From Astropecten irregularis (lineage: Eukaryota; Echinodermata; Asteroidea; Paxillosida; Astropectinidae): 64,000 bases of DNA. The stretch covers positions 12,251,662 through 12,315,661 of the forward strand of contig OZ020252.1 in assembly GCA_963971285.1 (NCBI GenBank). The letters are read 5' to 3'. Below, piece by piece: positions 34,301 to 46,300 of the stretch (the first letter of the stretch is position 1; each line of letters begins with the position of its first letter). Both the position numbers and the translations under genes were made by a program. The notes under the pieces were generated by a model. The model searched no databases, had not been told where the DNA came from, and worked only from the letters and a program-made list of their open reading frames with translations.

Positions 34301-37300
34301 ATGCTTGACACTTACCAAATTTGGCGGTAATCCGTTGTTTATTTTCGGATAACGTAATCACTGTATATCTTAAATCAACCGTAGAGGGCGCTGTGTAACC
34401 CGTATTACGTCATCACCTATATTTTCTGAAAGCCCTAGCATGTCTCTATCTTTTAGACTGTTAGGTTTTAAATGCCCAAATCCATCCGTTTTGGAGTTAT
34501 TTCGAGTCAAAATTCAACTTCCGGTTGTGACGTCATGATGAGGTAACGTCACAAATGTTATGGCAGCATGCACATCTACAGGATGTTACTTAGCTTTTGC
34601 AAAAAGAATTATTTTCGTACCTCATTCCGTTCTCGAGATACGCTGCGAACAAAAATTACTAATTAAATATTCAAATGACTATCACGTGACTAATTAATTG
34701 AGAATGTTAACACTTCCGTTCCGAAATGATCCTTAGCTTATAAGCTTTCATATGATACCTCATTTCAGCTGATCAGAAGAAGCTAAGAAGAGATAAACAA
34801 TAAACAAACTTTGTGCAGAAAGCTATGGGAGCAAAAAGAGCGAAGGAATAATGAAAAATCCGTACGAAAACAATACCTGTTCCGACATCGGAAATGTCGG
34901 AACAGCTAATAATAATAAAAATCTAAGCAAAAACTAAACCTGTTCCGACATCCGAAATGTCGGAACAGCTAATAATAAAAATCTAAGCAAAAACTAAACC
35001 TGTTCCGACATCAGAAATGTCGGAACAGCTAATTAACAATACTGGGAATTCAGAGAGTTATCAAAGTATCATGTATAAATCTTATATGTGTTTTGTGGAA
35101 GTTACTTGTTCAGCCTTCAATATACTTTTGAAGCATGCATCACATAACTTCTTTTTTGCATATTATTTTGACAGCTGTTTTGGCAGTCATCTGTACTGCT
35201 TATTACACAAGTGAACTTTTCAAACAGCCAATGAGGCCATTTGCGTGAAGCACATTTTCTCTATCAAGTCTTAAAGGTACACGCCGGCTTCAAAGTCCAA
35301 AAAATGAAGAGTGCAGAGTATAACACAATATTTCTAGAACACTTGATGAAGGTTTTCGTGAAAAAAAAATCAGAAATATGTCGTTTAATTAGGGTTAATT
35401 AATGGAAATCAAAATAAGGTCAAAGGTTAGCGTATACGCATTTCCAGCCGTAACAAGTGTTATGTGGCACACCAATGGTTTTAGACTGGTACTCGTAGCT
35501 GTGACTAAATGTTGCAGCTGTCGTATGAGAATTCCAGGAACGCGACGTTCAAGCTGTTCACGATGCAAAAATGATTGGCAAAACAACAAAACAAAATCTG
35601 TTGAAAAAAATAAATAAGGCTTTTCAAAATTATTCAAAAAATGTTTTTGAGTTGATGCAATGTTTTTGAGTTGACTCATTGCAATGTTTTTGAGTTGGCG
35701 CAATGTTTTTGAGTTGCCGCAATGTTTGCGAGTTGCCGCAATGTTTGCGAGTTGACGCAATGTTTGCGAGTTGACGCAATGTTTGCGAGTTGACGCAGTG
35801 TTTTTGACAAAAGGATTTTTGGGGCATGATCGATGAAACAATTTTGATCTGTTCCTAGCTCCATGTTTCGAGGGACCGAAACGATTTCCACATGAAAACA
35901 CAAAATATAATTTTTATAATGACACAAAAAGATTTTGAGGGCATGACAAAATGATTTTCATGTATGGCAAGAAATTATCTCCAGGCTTTCCCGCTCCGCT
36001 CGGAAATCCCCCCAAAAAACAAAAAAAATTCAACGGGGACCGGGTGAGTGACTCGGCCAACTTGCAGGCCGCGCGATCTCGCATGAAAAACACTACACGA
36101 ATGTCCGTGCGTGGATGGATGGATCGGACCGTACTGGTTATCACGGGCCCATACCACGGGCTGAATGCGTCGCAAGCCCCCACGCGCTGTGTCTGCAGAG
36201 GTGGTAATGCACCCGCAGTGACCGGACTTTTATAAAAAAAATTAATTTGGCATGTATTTATTTGCCTGTTCGCGTTGGAAATTCCTGATTTAAAAAAGGG
36301 AACACTTAGGTCAAATCATTAGTTGTTTTAGTTAAAAAAAGAGTGATTAAACAAAAAGTTATACGTAAATTTTGTATAGTTAAAAAGCTTTTAAACGACT
36401 GGAAATGGATCTATCACAATGATCACGTGATTTCCTGAGTCAAAATTTTGACTCAGGAAATCACGTGACTTCCTTTCTTTTCGTAATTATCACGAAAACG
36501 GCTAAATTTTACCGTTTATTTGTGTGGAATGTTCTATTCTAGTTTTTGAAGACCTTTCCAGTCATGATAAAGGCATGCATTGGCGCCAAAAAGCGCCCAA
36601 AAAAGTGCAACGAGGCCGGCGTGTACCTTTAATGCTTTTTTGCTTTTTAACATTGTAGATACAGGCAATATGGAGATGTTGCACTTGTATGGAAGCCCGG
36701 ACCAGAAAAAACAGTGGCTACAACCATTGCTGAATGGAACGATCCGATCTTGCTATTGTATGACAGGTAATTTATAAAAATTATAATAATTATGAATTTA
36801 TAACGTGGACACATCTGTCCAGAGACACTCGTGGCGCACAAAACAAAGAGCAAAAACAAAAATAACAATTACAGAAACAATTACAAAGAACATAGTCTTA
36901 AATGCAGCTACAAACAATTACACATGAATAAAGCTAAACAACGAAACAATATGATGGACAAATCCACTGAACCAGGTACTAAGATACTAAAGATGCATCA
37001 TCAACTAAGAGAATGATGTAATGATAAGGTGGGTTTTTAGATTTGATTTGAACGAGGATAAGGAACCGGTATGTTGTTGAAGATTATATGGGAGGCTGTT
37101 CCATAGGCGTGGAGCAGCTACAGAGAAAGCTCTATCGCCCCATGATCTTTTTGTCCTAGTTAACTTTGGTGCAGATGATGATCTTAAGCCAGTTCTCCCA
37201 GGGGTATGAATACTAATTTAATCATTATGTAGTTAAAGGCCAATCCAGTGAGTGATTTATAGGTAAGGAGACATATTTTGAATTCAATTCTGTGTATAAC

Positions 37301-40300
37301 TGGTAGCCAGTGGATTTTTTTTTAGAGCCGGGGTGATGTGCTCAGACCTACGGGTGTTTGTTATGATGCGAGCAGCAGTATTTTGGATTTTTTGAAGGTA
37401 ATTAATCTGGCATTGGGGTAACCCTACAAGGGGAGCATTATACATGTCAAGACGGGATGTAATAAAGGCGTGAACAAGGCTGGTAAGTGCAGGGGGGTTT
37501 AGATACTTCTTAATTTGGTAGATATTGCGTGTAGGTGAAATGATCATGAGGATTTTAAACACTGTAAGATATATGGTTGCATGGACATATTATTATCTAG
37601 TATGAGACCTGGGGCCGATTTCACTAAAGTCCTGTTTTGCGATAATCGCTATTGAGCTAGCGATGCCATGGCTAACTGTAAATCCATCGCACTTGCGATG
37701 GCGTTGATTTTACGTTTCACTAAAGTCATCGCAATTGCATAAAAACGAAAATAAACGTTTTGTTCGAGGCTAAAAACGTGACCTTTGACATTTTACTTCA
37801 AAATACGCGACGTCAATGTCACTTTTCACCATTGATCTGCGCATTTTTCCGGCATAATAACTTCATACGACAGAGAAAAACTTACAGTTGTTAATAGACC
37901 CATTCTTGGATGAGCCGGAACTGTGCAGTGAAGGTTTAGGAGAAGTTTGTGTGACCTAAAGTTTTGTACACAGAATCCCATAGGCCAGCTATTATGTGTA
38001 GTAGCTAGGCCACCGCCTTTTAACATGTTAGTCCCAAGTTTCGCGTTTACGAGGACCATGGGGACGTCACTTTCTCCATACGGTCCGTGGCAACTTAAGC
38101 GAAGCGCAACAAAACTTGCTTTATCCATGAAAACCCGCTCTCCGTGTAAAGCCCGAGCATTGTTTATGCACAATAGATGTATGTACATATCTATTTCATT
38201 ATTTACACGTTACAGAACAACGAATATACAAGTTAAAATTACATGCCTTGTCAACTTGACATTATTTTTTGCGATGAAATTATAGCTTTGCGGCCACTAA
38301 ATAGTCATCGCAAAATATTCAGCGCTAAGTGGATCCATTGCGATGAGAAATTTGTCGCAAAGTTTGAGTGAAATCCGTCTTTTAAATCGATCGCCACTTT
38401 GCGATCGATTTTACGTTTAGCGATGGATTTGGGCTTTAGCGATGATCGCAAAGCGTTAGTGAAATCGGCCCCAAGACTGCGCACCTGGGTTGATGAATGG
38501 ATAACTGTGTCAGGAATACGGAGGTCAGGAACAATAACTTTATTCCTCTGTTGAGTAGATCCCAATGATGTATTCCGTTTTGTTGTCATTAAGTTTGAGA
38601 TAATGACTACTCATTCCTTGAGATCACTGACACAGCCTTCCAACCTTGAAACAAGACAGTCTATCCCATTTTGGTTGGGGAAACAGGAGTCATACAGCTG
38701 AATATGATCAGCGTACGCATGATATTTTAAACCATGTTTGCAGATGATGTCCTGTATTGGAAGCATGTACAGGGAAAAGAACTGAGGTCTGAGAACATGA
38801 TTTCATCATGATCAAAGCTTATTTTGAGGACTTTGGAAGAGACTCAACCTTTATTTAGGCCTAATGCCTTTGTTTTGTAGTTTGTCAGCCTGTGTATTAG
38901 TGTGATGTAACATAAGTTGTCACTTAATGTTACAAAACAGAAATTGAGTCAACAAGATTGGAACACATTACATGAAAAGTGTTACGGTCGAGACTTTAGT
39001 ACCTTTAAATACCTTGCGTTCTTATGCCTGGATGGGCGTAGCCAGCCCCAGGGCCCTTAATATATTCCTGGTTATGCTTCCCTTGTAAACCTTAAACATG
39101 AGTGAACCAGTAGAATTCACTGTTCCATTACAGAAAACACCTCATCTCTGTTTACCTACATTTGCATATCAGCGTGCATGCGCCAGAAACCTCGCTGAAA
39201 AAGTCGCCCAAGGCGCACCCTCCGCGCCCACTGCATGTCCCTATATATAAGCTCCTGTGACCCGACAAAGAGCTTCTAGCTAGAAACCTATAGAACAAAC
39301 AATACACACACGTGTGTGGACTTGTCAATGGTGCCAAGGGAGGACTTTCGTGTATGTACACATCTACGAATCGAGGACGGCTTGCAAATCGAGGACGTCC
39401 TCAATTTGCGTTAGGGCCAAAAATGGGGTCCGAGGAGGCCTTTCTAGGAGCCAGTGAATTTTCACAGCATTTGGGAGCTGTCCTCGGTATACGTCTTGGA
39501 CACGTTGCGTGTTGCGTCACACACTATCGTTTCTGGCCTGGCGGGCACGTCCCTGGATGGAATAGCGCCCTCTGTCGCCCACTTCACGCATCGGTAATGG
39601 CCGCGCCGAAGCGGCAGATACGACATGACCGATGTAAACGTTGCTAGGGCAGGCCTACGGCCTGCCTGGACACGCATCCCAAACAAAGCTCGGTAGCGTC
39701 ACTTCACCGAAAGTACAGTCGAGTTGCAGTCACGGTTGATAAAGGAGGTTCTCCCCCATCCCAATTCACGATATGGTGAGTACCCCGATTCATTTCTAAA
39801 CATTATTACTAATATAAGGTATCACTAGCCTATTAATTATCTGTTACTTGTTAGGCTTCTGAAGTTCTGTGTTACTGTTACTTGTTAGGCCTACATGGCT
39901 GGGATTTAGGCCTATGTGCATTCCAAGCTGTGCAGTGAGTTCTCATTGGTGATCCGTATGTTTCCCCCAAATATGCCGGAGATTAGTAGTAATAAAAGTG
40001 GCCTAGAAATGATGACTTGCTCCCACATTAGTCCTACCTAGGCCCTAGTACATGTAGGCCTACATGGTTCCAACGCAAGTCCATCGTGGGTAACAGTAAA
40101 TTGTGTACTAATAATTAGTGGGGTCAAAATAGACTACTGTATAATTGTAGTCATTAACTGAAGGCTAGTAGTAGGCCTACATAGTAGTAGTACTACTACT
40201 CATGTACAAGCCTTAAGTTAGTTAGTCGAAGACTAACTAACTTATAGGCTAGTACATAGTAGTACTAGTACTATGTAGACCTACTAGTAGGGCTACTACT

Positions 40301-43300
40301 AGCCTGAAGTTAGTTAGTCTTTACCAAACTAAGGTGAGAACTACCTGGGACCATTCACTCATTAATGTTCCCCACTTAAGGTAGCCTTACTCGATGCGAT
40401 TGCCTTTTGAATTTTGGGGGTCTTTTTTTCCACTAAGGATACAAGTCAAATCCCGTTTTTTGAGTGAGTCGGCACTTAAATGTGTTTCAATCTCCGTTGC
40501 GTGAATGTTGACTGCTATTTTTTGTGTCATTGACTACCCTGATAATTTCCGGGATCACTGTAAACTCTGAAAACTGTCCCCTTCCCCCTAGCTTGGCCAC
40601 ATGAAAATGGACTTCTTGCCCCCCCCCAAAAAAAAAAAATCTACCCCAACCTCCACCTCCAATTATGATTAAATGAGAAGTTCATGACCAACATGAAGAC
40701 AGGCAGTGTAATTAATTGAGTTTACTGTTTTCTTGGTTTGCAGGTGACCTGTCTGCCGATGTTCGACAAGAATTAAACATGTCTCAGCCGTCCACCAGCT
40801 CGGATCCGAGTCCATCTGGCCCACCCAGTGATGTCCCAGTCGTTAATGCCCCTGGTGCCAGCGGGAACCATGGCATTACAGTACTGCAGACCAGTAATGA
40901 GCACGGATGCAGGAAATGGGACAAGAAACACTTCTGCTATTACTGCGATGTACCCCAAGCCAAGCTTCCCCGTCATCTCCAGTCATGCCACAAAGAAGAG
41001 AGGGAAGTTGTTGAGCTTGCATCGGAGACCAACGCTAGTGCCCGTAAACGTCTTTTGTTACAACTCCGCAATCTTGGTAATCACAGACACAACAGTCAGG
41101 TTCTTCGTGAAGGTCAAGGTGTTCTGATCGTTGGGTATAGGCCAAAGCATGTGGCATCTCCCCAGGCCTATGGACCATGCATACATTGTTATGGCTATTA
41201 TGTGCGGACTGATCTGTGGCGACATGCCTGCCCCTTGAAGCCTGCAGCCCCTTCACAGACTGATGGTGCTGGCAGGAGGGCTGGTGTCGGTGGACGGGTT
41301 GCTCACAAGAGTGATTTGTTAAAACCTGCTCCTGTCGGGGTGTCTTTCCAGTTGAATCGGGTTCTCAGTCCAATGAAGAGAGATGAGGTCGCTCTGGTAG
41401 TGAAAAATGACACGTTGATTGTAGAATTAGCCAAGCGGGAATATATGAAACTCGGGCATGACATCGATCAGCACTGCTACATCCGCAACAGGATCCGTGA
41501 ATTGGGTCGTCTCGTCCTCCAACTCCGAAAGAACACCCACCAGCCCAATGCATCCCTGGAGTCGTTTGTGCATCCCCAGCACTTTACGGATATTGTGGAG
41601 GCTGTTCACCGCATTGCCGGCTTCAGTGAAGAGAAACAGTTATATGATGTTCCGTCACTGGCACTGAAGATTGGTTATTCGGTCAAGAAGTGTGCACTCA
41701 TACTGAAAGGTCTAGCTCTAGAGTCTTGCCAAAAACACAAAGCCGACTGTGGTGGAGAGTTTTTGCAATTGTGCGAATTGAACTGGCGACACCGTGTGTC
41801 TGAGCACGCGCACAGAACATTGTACCAAGGAAAGCGGAATAAAAGTGTAACTCTACCGACCAATGCCGATGTGGTGAAGATGTCGTCTTTCCTTCATGAC
41901 GCTGGCAACCAGGCACTTGAACTCCTCCAGGGTGCTCAGGGCAAACAAGTCCGACCGGCTTGGCAGAAATTGAATGAAGTCACCCTATGTCACCTCATCA
42001 TGTTCAACCGAAGAAGGCAGGGGGAGGTATCAAAGATGACCCTAGCTGATTTCCAACAGCACAGCAAAGCCCGTCTCGGTGTGGACGGGGAATGCCTGTT
42101 GAGTGATTTGGAACGCCATCTGTGCAAGATGTTCCATGTGGTCGAAATAGTTGGCAAGAGGGGCAGAACTGTTCCTGTTCTTGTCAACAATGAGGCGGTC
42201 GCGTGGTTGAATGCTCTGGTCACCAACCGAAACGAAGCTGGAGTTGCCCCCGACAACATCTTCTTGTTCGCCCGATACTTGTTACAGAGGGACAGGTCAT
42301 ATACGAGGAAGTGACTGTCTAAGGACATATGCAGATAAGGCTGGCCTTGACAATGCCTGTAGCATCCGTTCCACCAAACTCCGCAAGCATGTAGCCACTG
42401 CAGCTCAAATTCTTGCATTAAAGGACCACCAGCTGGAAACTCTTGCCGACTTCATGGGCCATGATTTGAGCGTTCATCGCGAGTATTACCAGTTGCCCGA
42501 TACTGTACAACGGGTCATCAAACTTTCTCGCTTGTTCCTGAGTTTGGAGAGGGGCAACTTGGTTTCTCAGGAGGGCAAATCTTTGGATGAGCTGCATGTT
42601 ACAGGAGGTAAGGCCCCCCCCCCCTAGTTTCAACCCCTTTTATCCGATTTGGACTTGGCAGCACCCCCCCCCCCCCACCCGCCCCGCCCCGCCCCGACTG
42701 TCACCAGACAAACCCATGGATGTGCCCATCCCAATTTGACTTTATCATAGAAGTCCGAGAAGATCCTCCCTCCAACCCTGCCAACATCCCCCCTCCCTCC
42801 TCCCGCCTACCTCCGTCCCTCCCATCCCCCCCACCACCCCCACCCCACACATTCCCCGACCCTGCCCAAAATGTTCAATTCCGAACGTTGTGCACCGACT
42901 TATTGTTTTTGTGCAATGTGTTATACTTTCAGAAGGCTTCAGTAGTGAAGAGGAGAGCAGCGACGGCAGCGACAGCAACGACAGCAGTCAGGGGAGCAAC
43001 ATCGGTGAAGATGAACCCACGGACAACGGTAATAATTTGCTCCTTGTTTGGTTGGTCGGTCTATCAGTCTGGCTGTCGGTGCGCCTGTCCGTCTCTCAGT
43101 GCTTGTGTCTGTGGGTCATTTCACTCTGCTTGAACTTCTTCAGAACCCTTATTTATTGCGAACATGTTTTCTTTGTTTCCTCTGCACTACCAGGAGAGAC
43201 TGTGTCCAGCCAACCGCCTGCACTACCCACATCACCCACGGTCCGAGTTCAGCGTCGTCCATGGACTGCAGAGGAGAAGAGAGACGTTGAAGAGGGCCTC

Positions 43301-46300
43301 CAGAGATTCTTCCAGTTGCGCAAACTTCCTGGCAAACGGGACATCGAGACAGCTTGTTCGGTGGCACTACAGACGCGAACTTGGAAGAACATCAAGGACT
43401 TTTGTCGGAATTCGCTTAAACTGTACCCTAGATAACCAGAGACAATAGATGTCCTACCTAGCTCAACCCGACTAAAATGATGCAACAGGTCACTGTTTTG
43501 GCTGAGCCACTTTTTCGCCCCACAATTAAGACCCAATAATGTCGAGAGTACAAACAACCAATTCATTTGGTCCTCTGTCCTCAGTCAGATAGGTGCAACT
43601 CACATGCTGCAAGTGTCCTCTATTGGATAGACTGCGAAGTATGTCCTCAATGTGCTGTGTCTACATGTATGTGTGTGTGTGTGTGTGTTACACGAATACT
43701 GTATACTGTACGTGCACTGTATATACTCACAGTATAGTAGTACTAGTAATACTGAACAACAATGGCGGACACCGCGAAAACACGACAAAGACTCTCTGTT
43801 TCGAGTCAGGTTTCCGCCAAATCTCCTGCTTCCTCCAAGTCCAGTAAGACTGACCGGCACACCAAGAACATTCCCGTCTCTACCATGCATCTTTTGCCGG
43901 CTCCGACGAATGGAATTTCCCCGGGGACGAGCCCTCGACCAACCACTACAAGTACAAGGGCCACACCCCGGCCAATACGCATACGTTTGGCAGCCTACGT
44001 TTGGAGGCCGTCGGGAATGCGGGATCACAGAGGCAAGGGGCACCACCGCCACTACCACCATCTTCGTCATCGTCGGCTCGTTTCGCCCATGAATTTCCAA
44101 CCATCTGGTCACATCCCTTGCGGTTTACGGCGGGCCCGCCGCAGCATTATCAACTGCAGCATTATCAGCCACATTTTCATTCAACATCCGGGTCTTATTT
44201 TCCCAACGATCCTCGCCAACCCGATTACGGGTATGCAGCCTTTCTCCCGATGATGCCGGGAAACTATTCACGGGACAATTCTTAGCATTTTGCGAGGACC
44301 TACGATGTTGCCCCCCGAGACAGAGCGGCCATTTCTCCACGCCGTTCGGCCGATCACCACAGCTGCCCCAACCGGCCTACCGCTCGTGACTTTCGGCGGG
44401 ATTTTCACACACGTTCGCGCTCCACCGACCGTCCTCAGAGACGATCTCGTGAACGATCACGGTCGCCGCTATCGCTTTTTGAGCGGCCATTACCGCTCTG
44501 CTTCCAGATCACCATCAGAGGATTCATTTTACTCCTATCCTTCCACTGAAGAGGATAATCTCTCCTTGCTTCAGCGGGCCAACTTGTCATTCTCGGAAGT
44601 GGGTAAGCTCATTCATTTTCCTTCCCCTCCGCCAGTCGAGCATTCCCGTCCGTCTTATCGCAGGGACACCAGTACACCTAAGCCTAGTCTACCCCCATTC
44701 CCAGTCGATTGAATGTGTGCAGACATTATGAACGAGACTTTCCAGCAGGTCCAGAGCAAGCAAGGTATCCCATCCTTGAAGCCTAGGATTTCTACCTTAT
44801 TCAACACCAGCACTGCTGACTCCGAGAAGTTTTTCTCTACTCCATCTCTCTCATCTGAAGCCAAAGACCTCCTCAGACGTGACAATCCCCGCTCCAGCAG
44901 GCAGATTTTTCGTGATCCCGAAATCAGAACTCTGGACAAGAGACTCTCGGCCGTAGATTCTCACCTGCGCCAAGGGGCCAAGATCTCGTCCTTCTCCCTC
45001 CGGGGGCTCTTCTTCTGCCAATGCAGATAATGCCCAAGAGATGTTTCGGTTCCTTGACGATTGCCTTGGTTTTTGCCTGTGGGAAGGATCAGCTACCACT
45101 TCCCTTCTGCGTCGGTCCCTAGTTCTCAACAGGTTGCATCTCCCCTCCATCTGTGCTAAGGACCGCCTCCTGGATCTACCTCTGGGTATATGGGGACATG
45201 CAGTGGGCGCGGAGGGTGTGCCTTGGAAGACTTTTTCAGCGAGGTTTCTGGCGCATGCGTGCTGATATGCAAACAGAGGTGAGTGTTTTCTTACTAGAAT
45301 GGAAAATCCCTTCGGATTTGGGAAGTCTTGTATAAATTGGTATAGACCCTCCCATGCCGGTCTCTGTTAGCCATTCCACCCTACGCCAGTGAGCCGCACA
45401 CATACGTATCGCTGGAAGCCGAGCCATGGCTGTTGTCATCCAGTCCTACTAAGCTGACCGCTAAGTTGGCTGCTTCAGCCCCTCTCCATGCCAGCAGTGT
45501 TCAGCCCTGGCAAGATTCTGCCGAGAACTGTTTGGCCAGAAACTGAGTGACTTTGTTCCAACTATGCCGCCCATTAAGCTAGCAGCCCTGCCCTCTAGGC
45601 GGAACCACAGGACTGATTCCTGGCGTACGGCCAGGAGGCCCAGCTACGTGTGCCACTCCTTGACAGGCGGTTTGCAGAGCACCCCGTCCACCTGTTCCCG
45701 TCAAATTGATGCCTGACGGACGATCTGGAGGCCGTGCTACAAGTGCCACACCCCGACAACCGACAACTGTTCTTGCAAAACTATTGCCCGACGCACGGCT
45801 AAGAGGCCGTACTACAATACGCGTGCCATGCCCAGGACTGGCGGTCAACAGAGCACCTCATCCGTGTGTTCCTGCAGAACTGGGGGGCCGTACTAGGCAT
45901 GTCACGTCGCCAGGACTGGACGGCTAATAGAGCAAACCGGCATTACTCATAAGAGCTGAGTGATCAAAATGAATCATTGAAAAATGTTGAAGATTGTCTT
46001 GCTTCAGTACAAGCATGGATGTTGAGACACAAGTTGAAATTGAATGATGGTAAAACAGAAGTTATCTTGTTTGGATCTCGTCAACAACTGGAAAAGATTA
46101 ATATTCATCATGTTAAAGTTGGCATCAATGAAATTAAAATTGTTGATAATGTTCGCAGTTTGGGATTCTGGCTGGATTCCAGACTGTCGATGGAAACACA
46201 TGTTAATCGTATTTGTAAAAAGGTTAACTACAGCTTACACAACTTGCGTCGAATTCGCAAATACCTCACTCAAGGAGCTACTGAGTGTTTAGTTCACTCA

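Larger units (their letters stand above)
28711..35035. repeat. CRE-rich 1.2-kb tandem triplication
   Basis: Three copies start with CTAGACATTTAAGTGTT at 28711, 29921 and 31117 (spacing 1210 and 1196 bp), with (AAT)n runs at the joints. Each copy begins ACACGGAGCTGTTCCGACTT and contains ~140-bp subrepeats. A subrepeat is a paired palindrome ATGACGTCATGATGACGTCA, then GCAGCATGCACAACTAC, AACAAAGCTTTTACAAAAAG and TTCTCGAGATATGCTGC. The third copy is longer and diverged; it is split by an element at 32648-33943 and by a ~335-bp repeat at 34195-34530. The inverted end GTCGGAACAGCT at 34903-35032 suggests a DNA element with AGCTGTTCCGAC termini. No proteins are encoded. Confidence 0.85.
35275..36628 (-). 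mobile_element. E1 element, copy 2 (complete, reversed)
   Basis: A 1354-bp element lies between TTAA at 35271-35274 and 36629-36632. The inverted ends are AGGTACACGCCGGCTTC and GAGGCCGGCGTGTACCT. In reverse orientation it carries the 19-bp array (35637-35806), a G+C-rich middle (36000-36230) and a perfect palindrome (36423-36468). Frames up to 168 codons overlap the array but no transposase is recognisable. It ends 31 bp before ACAD exon 4. Confidence 0.9.

Noticed and set aside
42720..43133. 137-codon frame with a Pro-rich run
   Set aside because: It spans a C-rich intronic tract and reads the acidic exon out of frame.
40773..43566. Minus-strand frames of 60-142 codons across the recombinase/SANT gene
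   Set aside because: They lie opposite exons with strong domain motifs and in-phase splice sites on the + strand, and show no motifs of their own.
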